A DNA stretch of 64,000 nucleotides from Chitinophaga sancti (GTDB lineage: Bacteria; Bacteroidota; Bacteroidia; Chitinophagales; Chitinophagaceae), in assembly GCF_034087045.1 (NCBI RefSeq), contig NZ_CP139247.1, forward strand, positions 5,916,001 to 5,980,000, written 5' to 3'. Each line of letters starts with the position of its first letter. Position 1 is the stretch's first letter. Positions 30,183 to 39,064 of the stretch are shown here, piece after piece. Made by a program: the position numbers and the translations under genes. The notes beneath the pieces were generated by a model, which was given only the letters and a program-made list of their open reading frames with translations, did no database searches and was not told the DNA's origin.

Positions 30183-33100
30183 CTAAAGGGATCTTTTCTT
30201 TTGGGCCTGGTATTCCGAAGGTAGCTGGTTAAATTTGGCCTTAAAAGCCCTGGCAAAATAATTAGGGGTAGAAAATCCAACAGCATAGCCAATCTGGGCA
30301 ATTTTCATATCGCTGGTCTCCAGCAGACAAGCCGCCTTATTTAGTTTAATAGAACGGATAAATTCAACCGGCGTTTCTCCGGTCAGCTGCACAACTTTAT
30401 TATACAGGGATGCCCTGCTCATAAAAAGATGCCTGCTTAATTCTTCCACGGTCAGACGGTCGTCGTTAATATTGTTTTCTATATACTGTTTTACCTTTAC
30501 CAGGAACTTCTCATCTGCCGATTCTACATCGTCAACCGAAACCATTACATCTAACTGCCGCCTATAGGTGTCTTTCAAACGCTTATTTAGTAATATCAGG
30601 TTCCTGATCCGGATATTTAATATATCAATATTAAAAGGCTTGGTAAGGTAGTCGCTAGCGCCCGTTTCCAATCCTTTAATATGAAACGCATCACCTGCAA
30701 GTGCAGTCAGGAGAATGACAGGAATATGGCTGGTCCTTTTATCGAACCTGACCTTACGGCTCAATTGTATACCGTCCATATAAGGCATATTGATGTCACT
30801 CACAATGACCAGTGGATGTGCTGACAGCGCCTTCTGCCACCCTTCTCTCCCATCTGCCGCCTCCACAACTTTATAAAATGGCTGCAGGTTGTCTTTCAGG
30901 TAATAACGGAAGTCTTTGTTGTCCTCCACCAGCAACACTGTAAGTTTATCTGCAGCCGCCACTTCAGCATGTTGGCAGGCTACAGGGTGGGCTGCTTCCG
31001 GACCTACCGCTTCACCAGGTATCTCCACATCCGGTAGTATTACCTCTTCCATTTTTTCCAATGGTAAAAGCACGGAAAATGTGCTGCCTTTACCAGGGAT
31101 GCTCTCCACATTTATTAAGCCACCATGCATTTTCACAAATTCAGCTGTTATAGACAGCCCGATTCCACTCCCCTGGTTGAGGATAGCAGGATTCTCATCA
31201 CCCTGGTAAAAGCGATTAAAGATCTTTTCCTGCACTTCCGGTTTCATACCTACACCAGTATCTGCCACCTTTATGATTATACCTGCATCCGGGGCCGGAT
31301 CTACAGTCAGCGATATCGCACCCTCCTTCGGTGTGAATTTAAATGCATTGGAAAGCAGGTTAAACAATACCCGTTCCAGCTTATCCCTGTCAAAAGCAGT
31401 ATAATAACGGGAAATGGAGCTTGTAAACAAAAAGTTAATCTGCCTGTGCTCCGAGATATCTTTGAAGAGTTCTATTACTTCAGCTATAAAAGATATGATG
31501 TCCTCCCTGCTAAGGTCCAGTTTCGTTTCCTGCTCTTCCAGTTTTCGAAAATCCAATAGCTGGTTGACCATGTTCAACAGTCTACGTGCATTTCGTTTCA
31601 CCAGGTTCAGTTGCTTTAGTTTTTCAGGAGCAATTTCGTTATGAATAAGTTTCTCCACTGGCCCTACAATGAGGGAAACCGGTGTACGGAATTCGTGGCT
31701 CAGGTTCACCAGGTATTTGATCTTCACCTGCTCAAATTCACGTTGTCTTTCCGCTTCCTTTCGGTCCATTTCTATTGCCTGCCTGACCTGCAGCCTTTCC
31801 TGCTCAAGGGCAAACCGGGTTTTCAGTTTGCGGATAGCCCGGTATCTCAGCCCCCACAAAACCGCAACGGCTGCTAACAAATAAAAAATGTACGCATAGA
31901 TGGTCAACCAGAAAGGAGGTCTTATGATTACATTGATGACAGCTTCTTCCGTATGCCATGCCCCATCGTCACAACTGGCCCTGACTTTGAAAACATATTT
32001 ACCAGGACTTAAATTCGAAAACACAGCCATTCGTGATGTGCCTATCTCATTCCAACCTTTATCGAAACCCTGCAGCATATAGGAATACCTGCTTTCCTGC
32101 GGTGCAGTATAGTTCAGCGTAGCAAAATTGATGGTAAAGTGTTGTTTATAATCAAGCCGGATACAATCAGCTAATGAAATATGTGATTGGATAGCAGCAT
32201 GTTCTCCGGGAATCACGGAAATATTACCAATTTTGAGATCAGTCAATACAATGCGGGGGACAATTCTATTATAATTAAGCTGCTTCGGAATGAAGTAATT
32301 AAACCCCTCCAGCCCACCGAAAAAAAGTTCTCCTTTCTCTGTCTTTAAACCAGCTCCCAGGCAGAAAGTACTACGCTGCAACCCATTATATTGATAATAA
32401 TTTTTAAAGGTGCTGGTTGAAGGATCAAAACTACTGATTCCCTTATTACTGGTTACCCACACCTTTCCGGCATCATCTTCAAGGATCTTATAGATGACCG
32501 CGTTGGAAAGCCCTTCCTGTTCGGCGTAACGTTGAAATTTCCCGGTTTTCGGATCAAAAAGGCACAAGCCAGCACTGTGAATACCTACCCAGATTCTGCC
32601 GCTTTGCCCGGCGCAGATGGTTTGAACGTTATTAGCAGGAAGGTCACTGTTTTTCATGGTATAAGTCCTTATTATTTTGCCTGATGCATCCAACATGATT
32701 ATACCTGCTCCAATGGTACCAATCCAGATATTGCCGGCTTTATCTTCCTCTATAGTCCTGATAAAACCCCTGTTTAAAACTGTAATGCTGTCCTTTTTGT
32801 ACATGACCCCACCAAAACGTCTGAACACACCGGATACCGGATCATAAACGTTCACCCCATTCCCATTGGTTCCTATCCATATATTTCCACGGCTGTCCTT
32901 TTTCAGGCAAAAAATATCGTTGCCCGAAGGCTGATTGGCACTGTCTCCTTTTAAATAGTGATGCACCTTTCCCGTTTGCATATTTAGTGTGTATATACCA
33001 TGCATAAAAGTACCTATCCAGAGTAGCCCGTCGGCATGCTCGAGAGAAAGTACAGCGGGTGGTTTGATGCCCTGGTAGAAACGTGGATGGCTGAACAGGC

Positions 33101-34268
33101 CGGTGTTCCTGTGAAACAGGTTAATGCCACCACCATCTGTGCCTACATAGATATCGCCATTGGCATCTTCGGAGAAAGAGGTAACAATTGGAGCCGTCAA
33201 TCCTTGTGGGTCAAACGGATTGCTTTCCCTGAGATTAAAAAAAGCCAGGTTCTTATCGTATTTACTAATACCTCCCTGGTATGTTCCGACCCAATAAATA
33301 CCATTGTTATCGATGTATATACTCCGCACTGATTTGCCCTGTAAACTATAACGATTTCTAACATCATGTTCTATTCGCTGCGAGGTCTTCTTTTGCAGGT
33401 CGAAGATGTTCAATCCTTCCTCGGTTCCTACCCAGATCCTATTTGCATTTTCAGCTGCCAAAGACCAGATGCAGTTGCTACTCAGGGATTTTTTTTGCGT
33501 GTTGCTATACTGATAAGTACGGAAATGTTTGCCATCGGGCAGCAGCATAGACAATCCATCATCTTCTGTGCCGATCCATAAGTTGCCATTATGGTCTTCT
33601 GTCATCGCTTTTATGGAATTGCCAGGTAAAGAAAGTGAGTCCGCCGCTTCGTGGCTAAAGTGCTTAAAGTTGTCAGCTTGTGGTTGGTACAGGTAGATTC
33701 CTCCATTGCCACCTATCCATAGCCGGTGTCTGCTATCTTCCACTATACAGGTGATAATGTTTGACACCAATGCCCCTTGCCGGCCAGGATCTGCCATATA
33801 ACGGACTACCTTACCGGTTTGCGGGTTCAATCTGAACAAACCGATATAACTTCCGATCCACACCTGGCCGGTATGATCGCAGAAAATGGTCCGTGCCGTG
33901 TTATTTAATGTAAATTTGTAATTGATAAAGGAGTCTTTTTTGCGGTTATAGCAGGATAAGGTGTTATTAGTGCCAATCCATAAATTACCGGAACGATCCT
34001 CATGCAATGCGAGTATCGAATTACCTCCCAAACTGGTTGAATCCGCTTCCTTATGCCTGTAAACAGAGAACGTAAGACCGTCAAACCGATTCAGCCCGTC
34101 ATCTGTTCCAAACCACATGAAGCCATATTTATCTTTTAGAATAGTATTTACCGTGTTGGAAGACAAACCATTACTGGTCGTGAAGTTAACGAAGTTAAAG
34201 TCACTCTGTTGCGAAATAACTACCTGTGGAACAAACAACAGGCATAATATATATAGAATATATTTCAC
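30183..34268 (-). CDS. Hybrid two-component system sensor/regulator of the xylan locus
   Basis: 1361 residues. After a signal peptide, about 670 residues form periplasmic two-component propeller repeats (recurring GNLWIGT, RIWVGTEEG, IWIGTNGNGV), then a Y_Y_Y domain (YSYMLQGFDKGW, LSPGKYVFKVRAS) and a membrane helix near 785-805. The cytoplasmic part has a histidine kinase with His858 (LSHEFRTP), an ATPase domain (LLSNAFKFTPKEG, GSGIGLSI), a receiver with Asp1158 (IVSDINMP) and a C-terminal AraC-type HTH (IAQIGYAVGFSTPNYFARAFK). In Bacteroidota such single-chain regulators sense an oligosaccharide and switch on the adjacent polysaccharide locus; here that would be xylan oligomers. Confidence 0.95.
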   Translation of the reverse strand: MKYILYILCLLFVPQVVISQQSDFNFVNFTTSNGLSSNTVNTILKDKYGFMWFGTDDGLNRFDGLTFSVYRHKEADSTSLGGNSILALHEDRSGNLWIGTNNTLSCYNRKKDSFINYKFTLNNTARTIFCDHTGQVWIGSYIGLFRLNPQTGKVVRYMADPGRQGALVSNIITCIVEDSRHRLWIGGNGGIYLYQPQADNFKHFSHEAADSLSLPGNSIKAMTEDHNGNLWIGTEDDGLSMLLPDGKHFRTYQYSNTQKKSLSSNCIWSLAAENANRIWVGTEEGLNIFDLQKKTSQRIEHDVRNRYSLQGKSVRSIYIDNNGIYWVGTYQGGISKYDKNLAFFNLRESNPFDPQGLTAPIVTSFSEDANGDIYVGTDGGGINLFHRNTGLFSHPRFYQGIKPPAVLSLEHADGLLWIGTFMHGIYTLNMQTGKVHHYLKGDSANQPSGNDIFCLKKDSRGNIWIGTNGNGVNVYDPVSGVFRRFGGVMYKKDSITVLNRGFIRTIEEDKAGNIWIGTIGAGIIMLDASGKIIRTYTMKNSDLPANNVQTICAGQSGRIWVGIHSAGLCLFDPKTGKFQRYAEQEGLSNAVIYKILEDDAGKVWVTSNKGISSFDPSTSTFKNYYQYNGLQRSTFCLGAGLKTEKGELFFGGLEGFNYFIPKQLNYNRIVPRIVLTDLKIGNISVIPGEHAAIQSHISLADCIRLDYKQHFTINFATLNYTAPQESRYSYMLQGFDKGWNEIGTSRMAVFSNLSPGKYVFKVRASCDDGAWHTEEAVINVIIRPPFWLTIYAYIFYLLAAVAVLWGLRYRAIRKLKTRFALEQERLQVRQAIEMDRKEAERQREFEQVKIKYLVNLSHEFRTPVSLIVGPVEKLIHNEIAPEKLKQLNLVKRNARRLLNMVNQLLDFRKLEEQETKLDLSREDIISFIAEVIELFKDISEHRQINFLFTSSISRYYTAFDRDKLERVLFNLLSNAFKFTPKEGAISLTVDPAPDAGIIIKVADTGVGMKPEVQEKIFNRFYQGDENPAILNQGSGIGLSITAEFVKMHGGLINVESIPGKGSTFSVLLPLEKMEEVILPDVEIPGEAVGPEAAHPVACQHAEVAAADKLTVLLVEDNKDFRYYLKDNLQPFYKVVEAADGREGWQKALSAHPLVIVSDINMPYMDGIQLSRKVRFDKRTSHIPVILLTALAGDAFHIKGLETGASDYLTKPFNIDILNIRIRNLILLNKRLKDTYRRQLDVMVSVDDVESADEKFLVKVKQYIENNINDDRLTVEELSRHLFMSRASLYNKVVQLTGETPVEFIRSIKLNKAACLLETSDMKIAQIGYAVGFSTPNYFARAFKAKFNQLPSEYQAQKKRSL

Positions 34269-34811
34269 AATAACATGGAATTAATAGATCACTGATAGAT
34301 TAACAGGTAAAGTGTATTTTTGACAATATAACGAATTTAATGGCATGATAGCGTGGGAGGAAATATTTTTGCTGATATCAATTCAGTGGTTTAAAACAAC
34401 TGATTTGTTACTATAGGTATAATAATAGATGAAAAACATCCTAATCCAGGTAGTATCCTAACTTTTTCAATCGCTCGCCTTCGTCCTTTCAAAGTTAACT
34501 GTCAATCTGCTCACCGGCATTCCCTTCCCGAACATGATTTTCAATTCCTCATCCGGCCTCGCTGTCCAGGGCTTGCCTGCCTCTTTTATCGCCTCTCTTT
34601 TGTTAATAAAAGTTTTTGCCTTATTATCCCTCGGCGTATGCTTGTTCAATCTTCTCAATGAAGACGACTTGATATTGTTATAAGGATTCCCCTCTGCCTA
34701 CACCTTCAGTAAATTGAAATATGGTGAACCTGATTTCAATAGCACCTGCTAAAAAACAGATAGGTGCTAGTAATGCTGCAAAAGAAATGGCCAGACAGCG
34801 CCGGAGAGACT
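34269..34811. other. Intergenic stretch between GH43 and the sensor gene
   Basis: 543 bases. It holds the decayed HTH-tail fragment, an 8-bp hairpin (TAGCACCT/AGGTGCTA at 34740-34769) that may end GH43 transcription, and presumably the promoter of the sensor gene next to 34268. I could not pick out a clear TTTG/TAnnTTTG promoter. Confidence 0.5.
34441..34658 (-). pseudogene. Frameshifted remnant of a small HTH/SANT-like tail
   Basis: One frame gives GKPWTARPDEELKIMFGKG followed by VNFERTKASD and a stop. Shifting frame at the Thr codon continues as EGERLKKLGYYLD before a stop at 34441. Together this resembles the common module PWT..ED..L...F..G....L...F.RT..AI..RLKKLG found as a C-terminal tail of helicase-type and other bacterial proteins. 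The expected body upstream is missing, so I read it as a decayed fragment. The family label is a motif judgement only. Confidence 0.4.
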
Positions 34812-36413
34812 TTATTCTTTTACCATGATCTCGTCTGAAATACGGAAATAGTCAAAATCGGCATATCCTCCAGGTTCTTTGGTCGCGTAGTTGAACAAAC
34901 CAAATCTATATCCCATGAAGTGCGGTAGCGTATACTTCATTTGCAATGGTGTGCCGATAGAATTCCACGATTTACCGTCAAGACTATAATAGAACCTGGC
35001 AATATCTTTTCTGTCGGTAAAATTGCAATCTGCTTTCAGGTAAATAGTACTTTTATTCAACGCTATATGGGCAACTTCTTCAGGATTACCACCTGTGGCA
35101 TTTACCATGACCAATGTTCTCTTTGTTCCATTAATTTTTACGCCTACCAGTCCGAAATCCTTTTGCAATAGGCAAAGACCGGCAAAATCACCGTCTTTCA
35201 TCCTGGATACATCAACCGATGTACAGGCAGAAGATGTAGGCCCAAAAGTCCGCTGCGTCAAGGTGTTCCTTGCCTGCAGGAAATCCCTGTTCACTACGCC
35301 GGTGGTCAGGCGTAAAAACCCTTTCCTTCCTTTCAGTGACCATAACTCTTTATCTGGTTGATGGTTCCATTGCCAAACCAAAGGAAAGGACGCATCTTGT
35401 AAACCACGGTTAAATTCATCGGATGCCACAATCCCCGGAGAGAGTGATTGATTGGCAGTCAGATTCAGAGCCACGGGGACTTTTCCATCATCACCTGGTA
35501 CAGGCCAGCCGTTTTCCCACTTTACGGGAACTAAGTAAGGTATGCGTCCTACAGCACCGTTGTCCCTAAAAAGGTAAGCGAACCATCTGCCATCAGGCAT
35601 ATCTATAAGACCGCCTTGCGCTACCCCTTTATCCTGGAGGGCTGTTTTCCCTTCCCAGGGACCTGTTATTTTATCTGCCCTGTGTATCACTACGGATCGC
35701 TGTCCACCAGCAGGCCAGGTAATGTTGAAAAGATAGTACTTGCCTTTTATTTTGAATAATTGTGAACCCTCAGCCGGCAAGCCCTCCCGGCTACCTGCGG
35801 GCGAGGTGGGAAGGCTGGCGTTTTCAATGATCACCTGTTCGCTGCCTGATGCAATACCTGTGAGTTCGCTGTTTAATTCTACCAGTCTTATTTTACCACT
35901 ACCATACACCAGGTATGCCTTGCCATCGTCATCGAAAAAAAGCGAGTGGTCGTGCATCATCGGTTTAAATGCAACACCTTTCCATTCACTCTTTTCTATG
36001 TCTTTTGTGGAATAGATATAAGTTTTGCCTGTGGTTTGGGAAAAGGTGGTGACGTAATATGTGCCATTATGATAACGCAGGCTACTCGCCCAGGAACCCC
36101 TGCCGTAAGTGTTCTTGCCGTTCCTGAGATTCAGTTCATCCATATTGCCTAACGTGTCGTAAGCATAGCCAATCAATTTCCAGTTTACCAGATCAGTCGA
36201 TTTCATGATGGGCAGACCGGGGCTCATGTGCATAGTTGTACTGCTCATATAATAGTTATTGCCTACTCGTATTATAGACAGATCCGGTACGTCTGCATAG
36301 ATGATAGGATTATGTGCTTTTTCGTGCTGTGCCTTTACTGGTAGGAAACTAAAAATATGTAAAATTCCAATAGCGAGTGTTAACCGGGCAAGGCGATTTA
36401 ATTGGGTTTTCAT
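34812..36413 (-). CDS. GH43 beta-xylosidase/arabinofuranosidase (subfamily 12-like)
   Basis: 533 residues with a cleavable signal peptide ending near VKAQ. The N-terminal five-bladed propeller carries the three acidic residues of GH43: base Asp44 in YADVPDLSI, the pKa-tuning Asp in HDHSLFFDDDGKAYLVYG, and the acid Glu in PAEGSQLFKIKGKYYLF. From about residue 330 (SDEFNRGLQDASFPLVWQWNH) a concanavalin-like C-terminal sandwich follows, typical of GH43 beta-xylosidases. It probably works in the periplasm on imported xylo-oligosaccharides. It is the first gene of the locus on the minus strand, separated from the sensor gene by 543 bases, so it may be its own transcription unit. Confidence 0.9.
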   Translation of the reverse strand: MKTQLNRLARLTLAIGILHIFSFLPVKAQHEKAHNPIIYADVPDLSIIRVGNNYYMSSTTMHMSPGLPIMKSTDLVNWKLIGYAYDTLGNMDELNLRNGKNTYGRGSWASSLRYHNGTYYVTTFSQTTGKTYIYSTKDIEKSEWKGVAFKPMMHDHSLFFDDDGKAYLVYGSGKIRLVELNSELTGIASGSEQVIIENASLPTSPAGSREGLPAEGSQLFKIKGKYYLFNITWPAGGQRSVVIHRADKITGPWEGKTALQDKGVAQGGLIDMPDGRWFAYLFRDNGAVGRIPYLVPVKWENGWPVPGDDGKVPVALNLTANQSLSPGIVASDEFNRGLQDASFPLVWQWNHQPDKELWSLKGRKGFLRLTTGVVNRDFLQARNTLTQRTFGPTSSACTSVDVSRMKDGDFAGLCLLQKDFGLVGVKINGTKRTLVMVNATGGNPEEVAHIALNKSTIYLKADCNFTDRKDIARFYYSLDGKSWNSIGTPLQMKYTLPHFMGYRFGLFNYATKEPGGYADFDYFRISDEIMVKE

Positions 36414-36699
36414 AACAATTTTTTATTTTGTAACATGTAATGTCAAATGGTTATTCAAGTGAATGTTTGTGTAATATAAATATTATTCAATGAATGAACG
36501 GGGATAATCCATTATATGTGACGATCAATTCTGCTACAAAAGAAGTCACCCAGAGTGCGTCTCAAACCTGGGATATCTCCTATTCAATATCAATACCTCT
36601 TCAATACAGCTGCAGACTCCGTGGTGATCTGGAATTATTCGACGCGTATACCCGTGAGTAATGGCTATTATCCTGCAGTCAGCTGTTTGCAGCAATCTC

Positions 36700-36828
36700 C
36701 TACTTAGCCCCTACCTCGCTGATAGTTCCATTTACTACTACCCGGGCATAAATGTAGTTTTTCCCGGTTTCCATCTGGCGCAACACAAAGTGCACCCCAA
36801 AGGAATCCATTCTTTCCATTATAATCAT
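36700..36828 (-). pseudogene. Remnant of a tyrosine recombinase N-terminal Arm domain
   Basis: A 42-codon frame beginning MIIMERMDSFGVHFVLRQ and continuing YIYARVVVNGTISEVGAK before a stop. This fits the N-terminal arm-binding domain of Bacteroidota tyrosine integrases, whose usual pattern is a short start, SFG..F.L+, a Gly-Lys turn, .IY.R..VNG...E...K. The catalytic domain that should follow is absent. It lies 216 bases from the tRNA-Pro-like repeat at 37044, the normal neighbourhood for an integrase. Confidence 0.55.
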
Positions 36829-37043
36829 TTTTACGTGTTAAAAATCAATTACACCAAGAGCTCACTCACAAGCCACGAAAAATGAATTGAAATCATATCA
36901 AACAACTCCGATTAATTCGATGCAATAATCAAATATCAATCATTTGTATACTATCCCGAGAATCGCGAATATAATTCACAAAACGATTTACTTTTAAACT
37001 CACGAATAAATTGATATCGATTCCCCTACACTACACCCCCAAA

Positions 37044-37113
37044 AACACAAAAGGCACGTAAACCCTACATTTTACGTGCCTCCTGATATCCTTTGATATT
37101 AAATATGTCGGGA
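37044..37113 (-). repeat. att-like direct repeat, distal copy
   Basis: 70 bases matching 50412-50481 at 64 of 70 positions in the same orientation. It includes the last bases of the tRNA-Pro acceptor (TCGGGA), a block of 32 identical bases, and the terminator hairpin of that tRNA (GGCACGTAAA/TTTACGTGCC here). Confidence 0.8.
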
Positions 37114-37157
37114 AAGATAGACAATTGTCGAACTCATTTATTGAGGGATTATTGAAG
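37106..37157. repeat. Short repeat shared with 38779-38830
   Basis: 52 bases with 42 identities to 38779-38830, same orientation, both starting with TGTCGGGA and containing the palindrome GACAATTGTC. It joins the tRNA-Pro-like arm at the TGTCGGGA core. Confidence 0.65.
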
Positions 37158-37441
37158 TTTACATAAGTATTGGCAATGCAACTAATAATAGTTGTGACGC
37201 CACGAATTAAATTTAACTGAGAGATACACTTCATGTAGATACTTAAATCCACAAAAGCAATCAAAGAAGATTATTTATAAAACGCTATATAAATTATTAA
37301 CAGAAAACAATATCTTTTTTATCTTGTGGCCATTTTTTGTATATTAACTGCAATTACTACTTTGCAAGTTTTATTTTAAACTTAATGATGATTTAATAAT
37401 ATTCAAGCAGCAATTCATTCACCTCTATTTCGTTTATTCTT

Positions 37442-38143
37442 ATGATTACCATAGATAATTATCTTGACAGCCATTATATACATAGAAGCAACTGGTTACG
37501 TGCGGCTGTTTTAGGCGCAAATGACGGGATAATTTCTATATCCAGCCTTGCGATTGGTGTTGCAACGGCCAGCAACACCCGTGAACCGATCCTGCTGGCG
37601 ACCATCGCAGGACTTGTTGCGGGAGCACTATCAATGGCTGCAGGCGAATACGTATCAGTAAGTTCGCAAACTGACACTGAAAAAGCGGATATACAACGAG
37701 AAGAAATAGAGCTTCGGGAAATGCCGGGGGAAGAACTTGAGATTCTCACACAAATTTACCAAAAGCGTGGTTTAAAAAGGGAAACAGCTATACAGGTGGC
37801 GAAGGAACTTACAGAGGCGGATGCTTTAGGGACACATATAAGAGATGAACTTGGAATTAATGAAATAAGTCAGGCAAAGCCTATACAAGCAGCATTGGCA
37901 TCTGGAGCCTCTTTTACTGCAGGTGGACTTTTACCCCTTCTGGTGATTCTATTTGCTCCTGTTAAACAAATGGAATATTTACTATATGGTTTTACCATCA
38001 TTTTCCTGATCATATTAGGCGCAATTGCCGCTAAAACGGGAGGTTCCAGTGTTAAAAAGGCGATTTTACGCATTACGGTGTGGGGAACACTGGCAATGGG
38101 GCTTTCTGCATTGGCAGGTTACTTTTTTGGGGTTAAAGTATAA
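37442..38143 (+). CDS. VIT1/CCC1-family metal transporter
   Basis: 233 residues. The N-terminal segment NWLRAAVLGANDGIISISSL is the VIT signature with its metal-site Asp and Asn, followed by LLATIAGLVAGALSMAAGEYVSVSSQ; a cytoplasmic acidic helix pair (EREEIELREMPGEELEI type) and three C-terminal membrane helices follow. Members export Fe(II) or Mn(II) from the cytosol, so this one likely guards against iron or manganese excess. Length is normal. The haem-binding gene follows 16 bases later, so the two probably form an operon. Start is the ATG that directly precedes the signature. Confidence 0.9.
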   Translation: MITIDNYLDSHYIHRSNWLRAAVLGANDGIISISSLAIGVATASNTREPILLATIAGLVAGALSMAAGEYVSVSSQTDTEKADIQREEIELREMPGEELEILTQIYQKRGLKRETAIQVAKELTEADALGTHIRDELGINEISQAKPIQAALASGASFTAGGLLPLLVILFAPVKQMEYLLYGFTIIFLIILGAIAAKTGGSSVKKAILRITVWGTLAMGLSALAGYFFGVKV

Positions 38144-38159
38144 TCTTAAAATACAAGAA

Positions 38160-38609
38160 ATGATAAAGAAAATTCTTATTGCCATTCTGGCCATTTTCAT
38201 CATAATACAGTTTATTCGTCCGAAAAAAAATATTGCTTCCGGACCGTTCCCCAATAGCATTAATCAAAACCATGCTATTCCAGAGGATGTTCAGGCAATA
38301 CTAACACGCAGTTGTTACGATTGCCATTCTAATAATACGCATTACCCTTGGTATAACAACATTCAGCCTGTAGCCTGGCTGCTAGCGCATGATATTAACG
38401 AAGGTAAAAAGCACTTTAATTTTGACGAATTTAACACATATAGCATTTCCCGTAGACAACGAAAATTGGCTGAATTGATTGACGAGATCAAAATGGATGA
38501 AATGCCGATGGGCATTTATACTGTTCTACATCGAAATGCAGTACTTTCAAAGGCTGAAAAACAAAAGTTGATCAATTGGGCAGATAATGTCAAAAACGCC
38601 ATCAGATAA
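38160..38609 (+). CDS. Haem-binding domain protein (membrane-anchored)
   Basis: I start at 38160 (MIKKILIAILAIFIIIQFIRP), giving 149 residues; the longer frame overlaps the upstream gene by over 100 bases and lacks this anchor. After the single N-terminal membrane helix comes a c-type haem motif, SCYDCHSNNTHYPWYN, with the Cys pair and the axial His. The rest (PVAWLLAHDINEGKKHFNFDEF and RRQRKLAELIDEIKMDEMP) matches the small periplasmic haem-binding domain common in Bacteroidota. It is likely a periplasmic electron carrier or haem sensor; pairing with a VIT1-type transporter hints at metal/redox homeostasis. Confidence 0.88.
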   Translation: MIKKILIAILAIFIIIQFIRPKKNIASGPFPNSINQNHAIPEDVQAILTRSCYDCHSNNTHYPWYNNIQPVAWLLAHDINEGKKHFNFDEFNTYSISRRQRKLAELIDEIKMDEMPMGIYTVLHRNAVLSKAEKQKLINWADNVKNAIR

Positions 38610-38711
38610 CACGGATGAAACTTCATTTAAAAGCCCATCAGGCAGGCGTCTTGGCATTCCAGCATTGAGATCTGATTAAGATCCAGGTTAATGTATATAT
38701 CATCATTAAGT

Positions 38712-38760
38712 AAAATAAAAAATCCTTGCAAACTCAATTTTTGCAAGGATTTTTTATTTT
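38712..38760. terminator. Bidirectional terminator, 21-bp perfect stem
   Basis: AAAAAATCCTTGCAAA and its exact complement flank a 7-base loop; the T-tract lies on both strands. It ends the VIT1/haem operon. Confidence 0.85.
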
Positions 38761-38778
38761 AAAGAGTTTCCTCTTTCT

Positions 38779-38830
38779 TGTCGGGAAGAATGGACAATTG
38801 TCGAACCCGTTTATTAAGGAAATATTGGAA
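38779..38830. repeat. Second copy of the TGTCGGGA repeat
   Basis: 81% identical to 37106-37157. Here the sequence to the left of TGTCGGGA is unrelated to the tRNA-Pro flank, so only the right arm is shared with the first copy. Confidence 0.65.
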
Positions 38831-39064
38831 ATCAATAAACTTAGTGTAAAGTAATAGTACAAACAACAAGAAAATAAATGAAAACATCTTCCCATCTTTT
38901 AAAAAGCTTTTACAGGACTGATTATTATTGATATTAGTATTATCTTCTGCCCGAATAATGACAGTTATTACCAGAAGGAGAAATTGCCTGGCAGTGGAAC
39001 CGTCTATTAGTTATTTAGCGAATTCTTTGTAGTAAATTTAAATTTTTGAAAATTATACAAAAAA

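Larger units (their letters stand above)
36414..37441. other. Long intergenic region with mobile-element scars
   Basis: About 1 kb, AT-rich. I see an integrase N-terminal remnant (36700-36828, minus), one arm of a 70-base direct repeat that matches the 3' side of the tRNA-Pro gene at 50.5 kb, and a second short repeat shared with 38.8 kb. The rest shows no convincing gene. The weak minus-strand frame at 37031-37264 runs across the repeats and is probably chance. Confidence 0.5.
38610..39064. other. Intergenic region with terminator and repeat copy
   Basis: 455 bases holding a very strong hairpin terminator, the second copy of the TGTCGGGA repeat and, near 39000-39060, the AT-rich upstream region of the fucosidase gene. 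No gene is visible. Confidence 0.6.

Noticed and set aside
34721..34830. Plus-strand frame MVNLISIAPAKKQIGASNAA
   Set aside because: Overlaps the end of the GH43 gene, short and without a known family; likely chance.
37031..37264. 77-codon minus-strand frame
   Set aside because: It runs through the tRNA-Pro-like terminator and two repeats; the apparent protein is explained by repeat sequence. A faint shared tail IN.FDNC..FPT with 38.8 kb is noted under the repeat finding.
38025..38159. 45-residue extension of the haem-binding protein
   Set aside because: Overlaps the VIT1-type gene by over 100 bases and hides the membrane anchor that begins at 38160.
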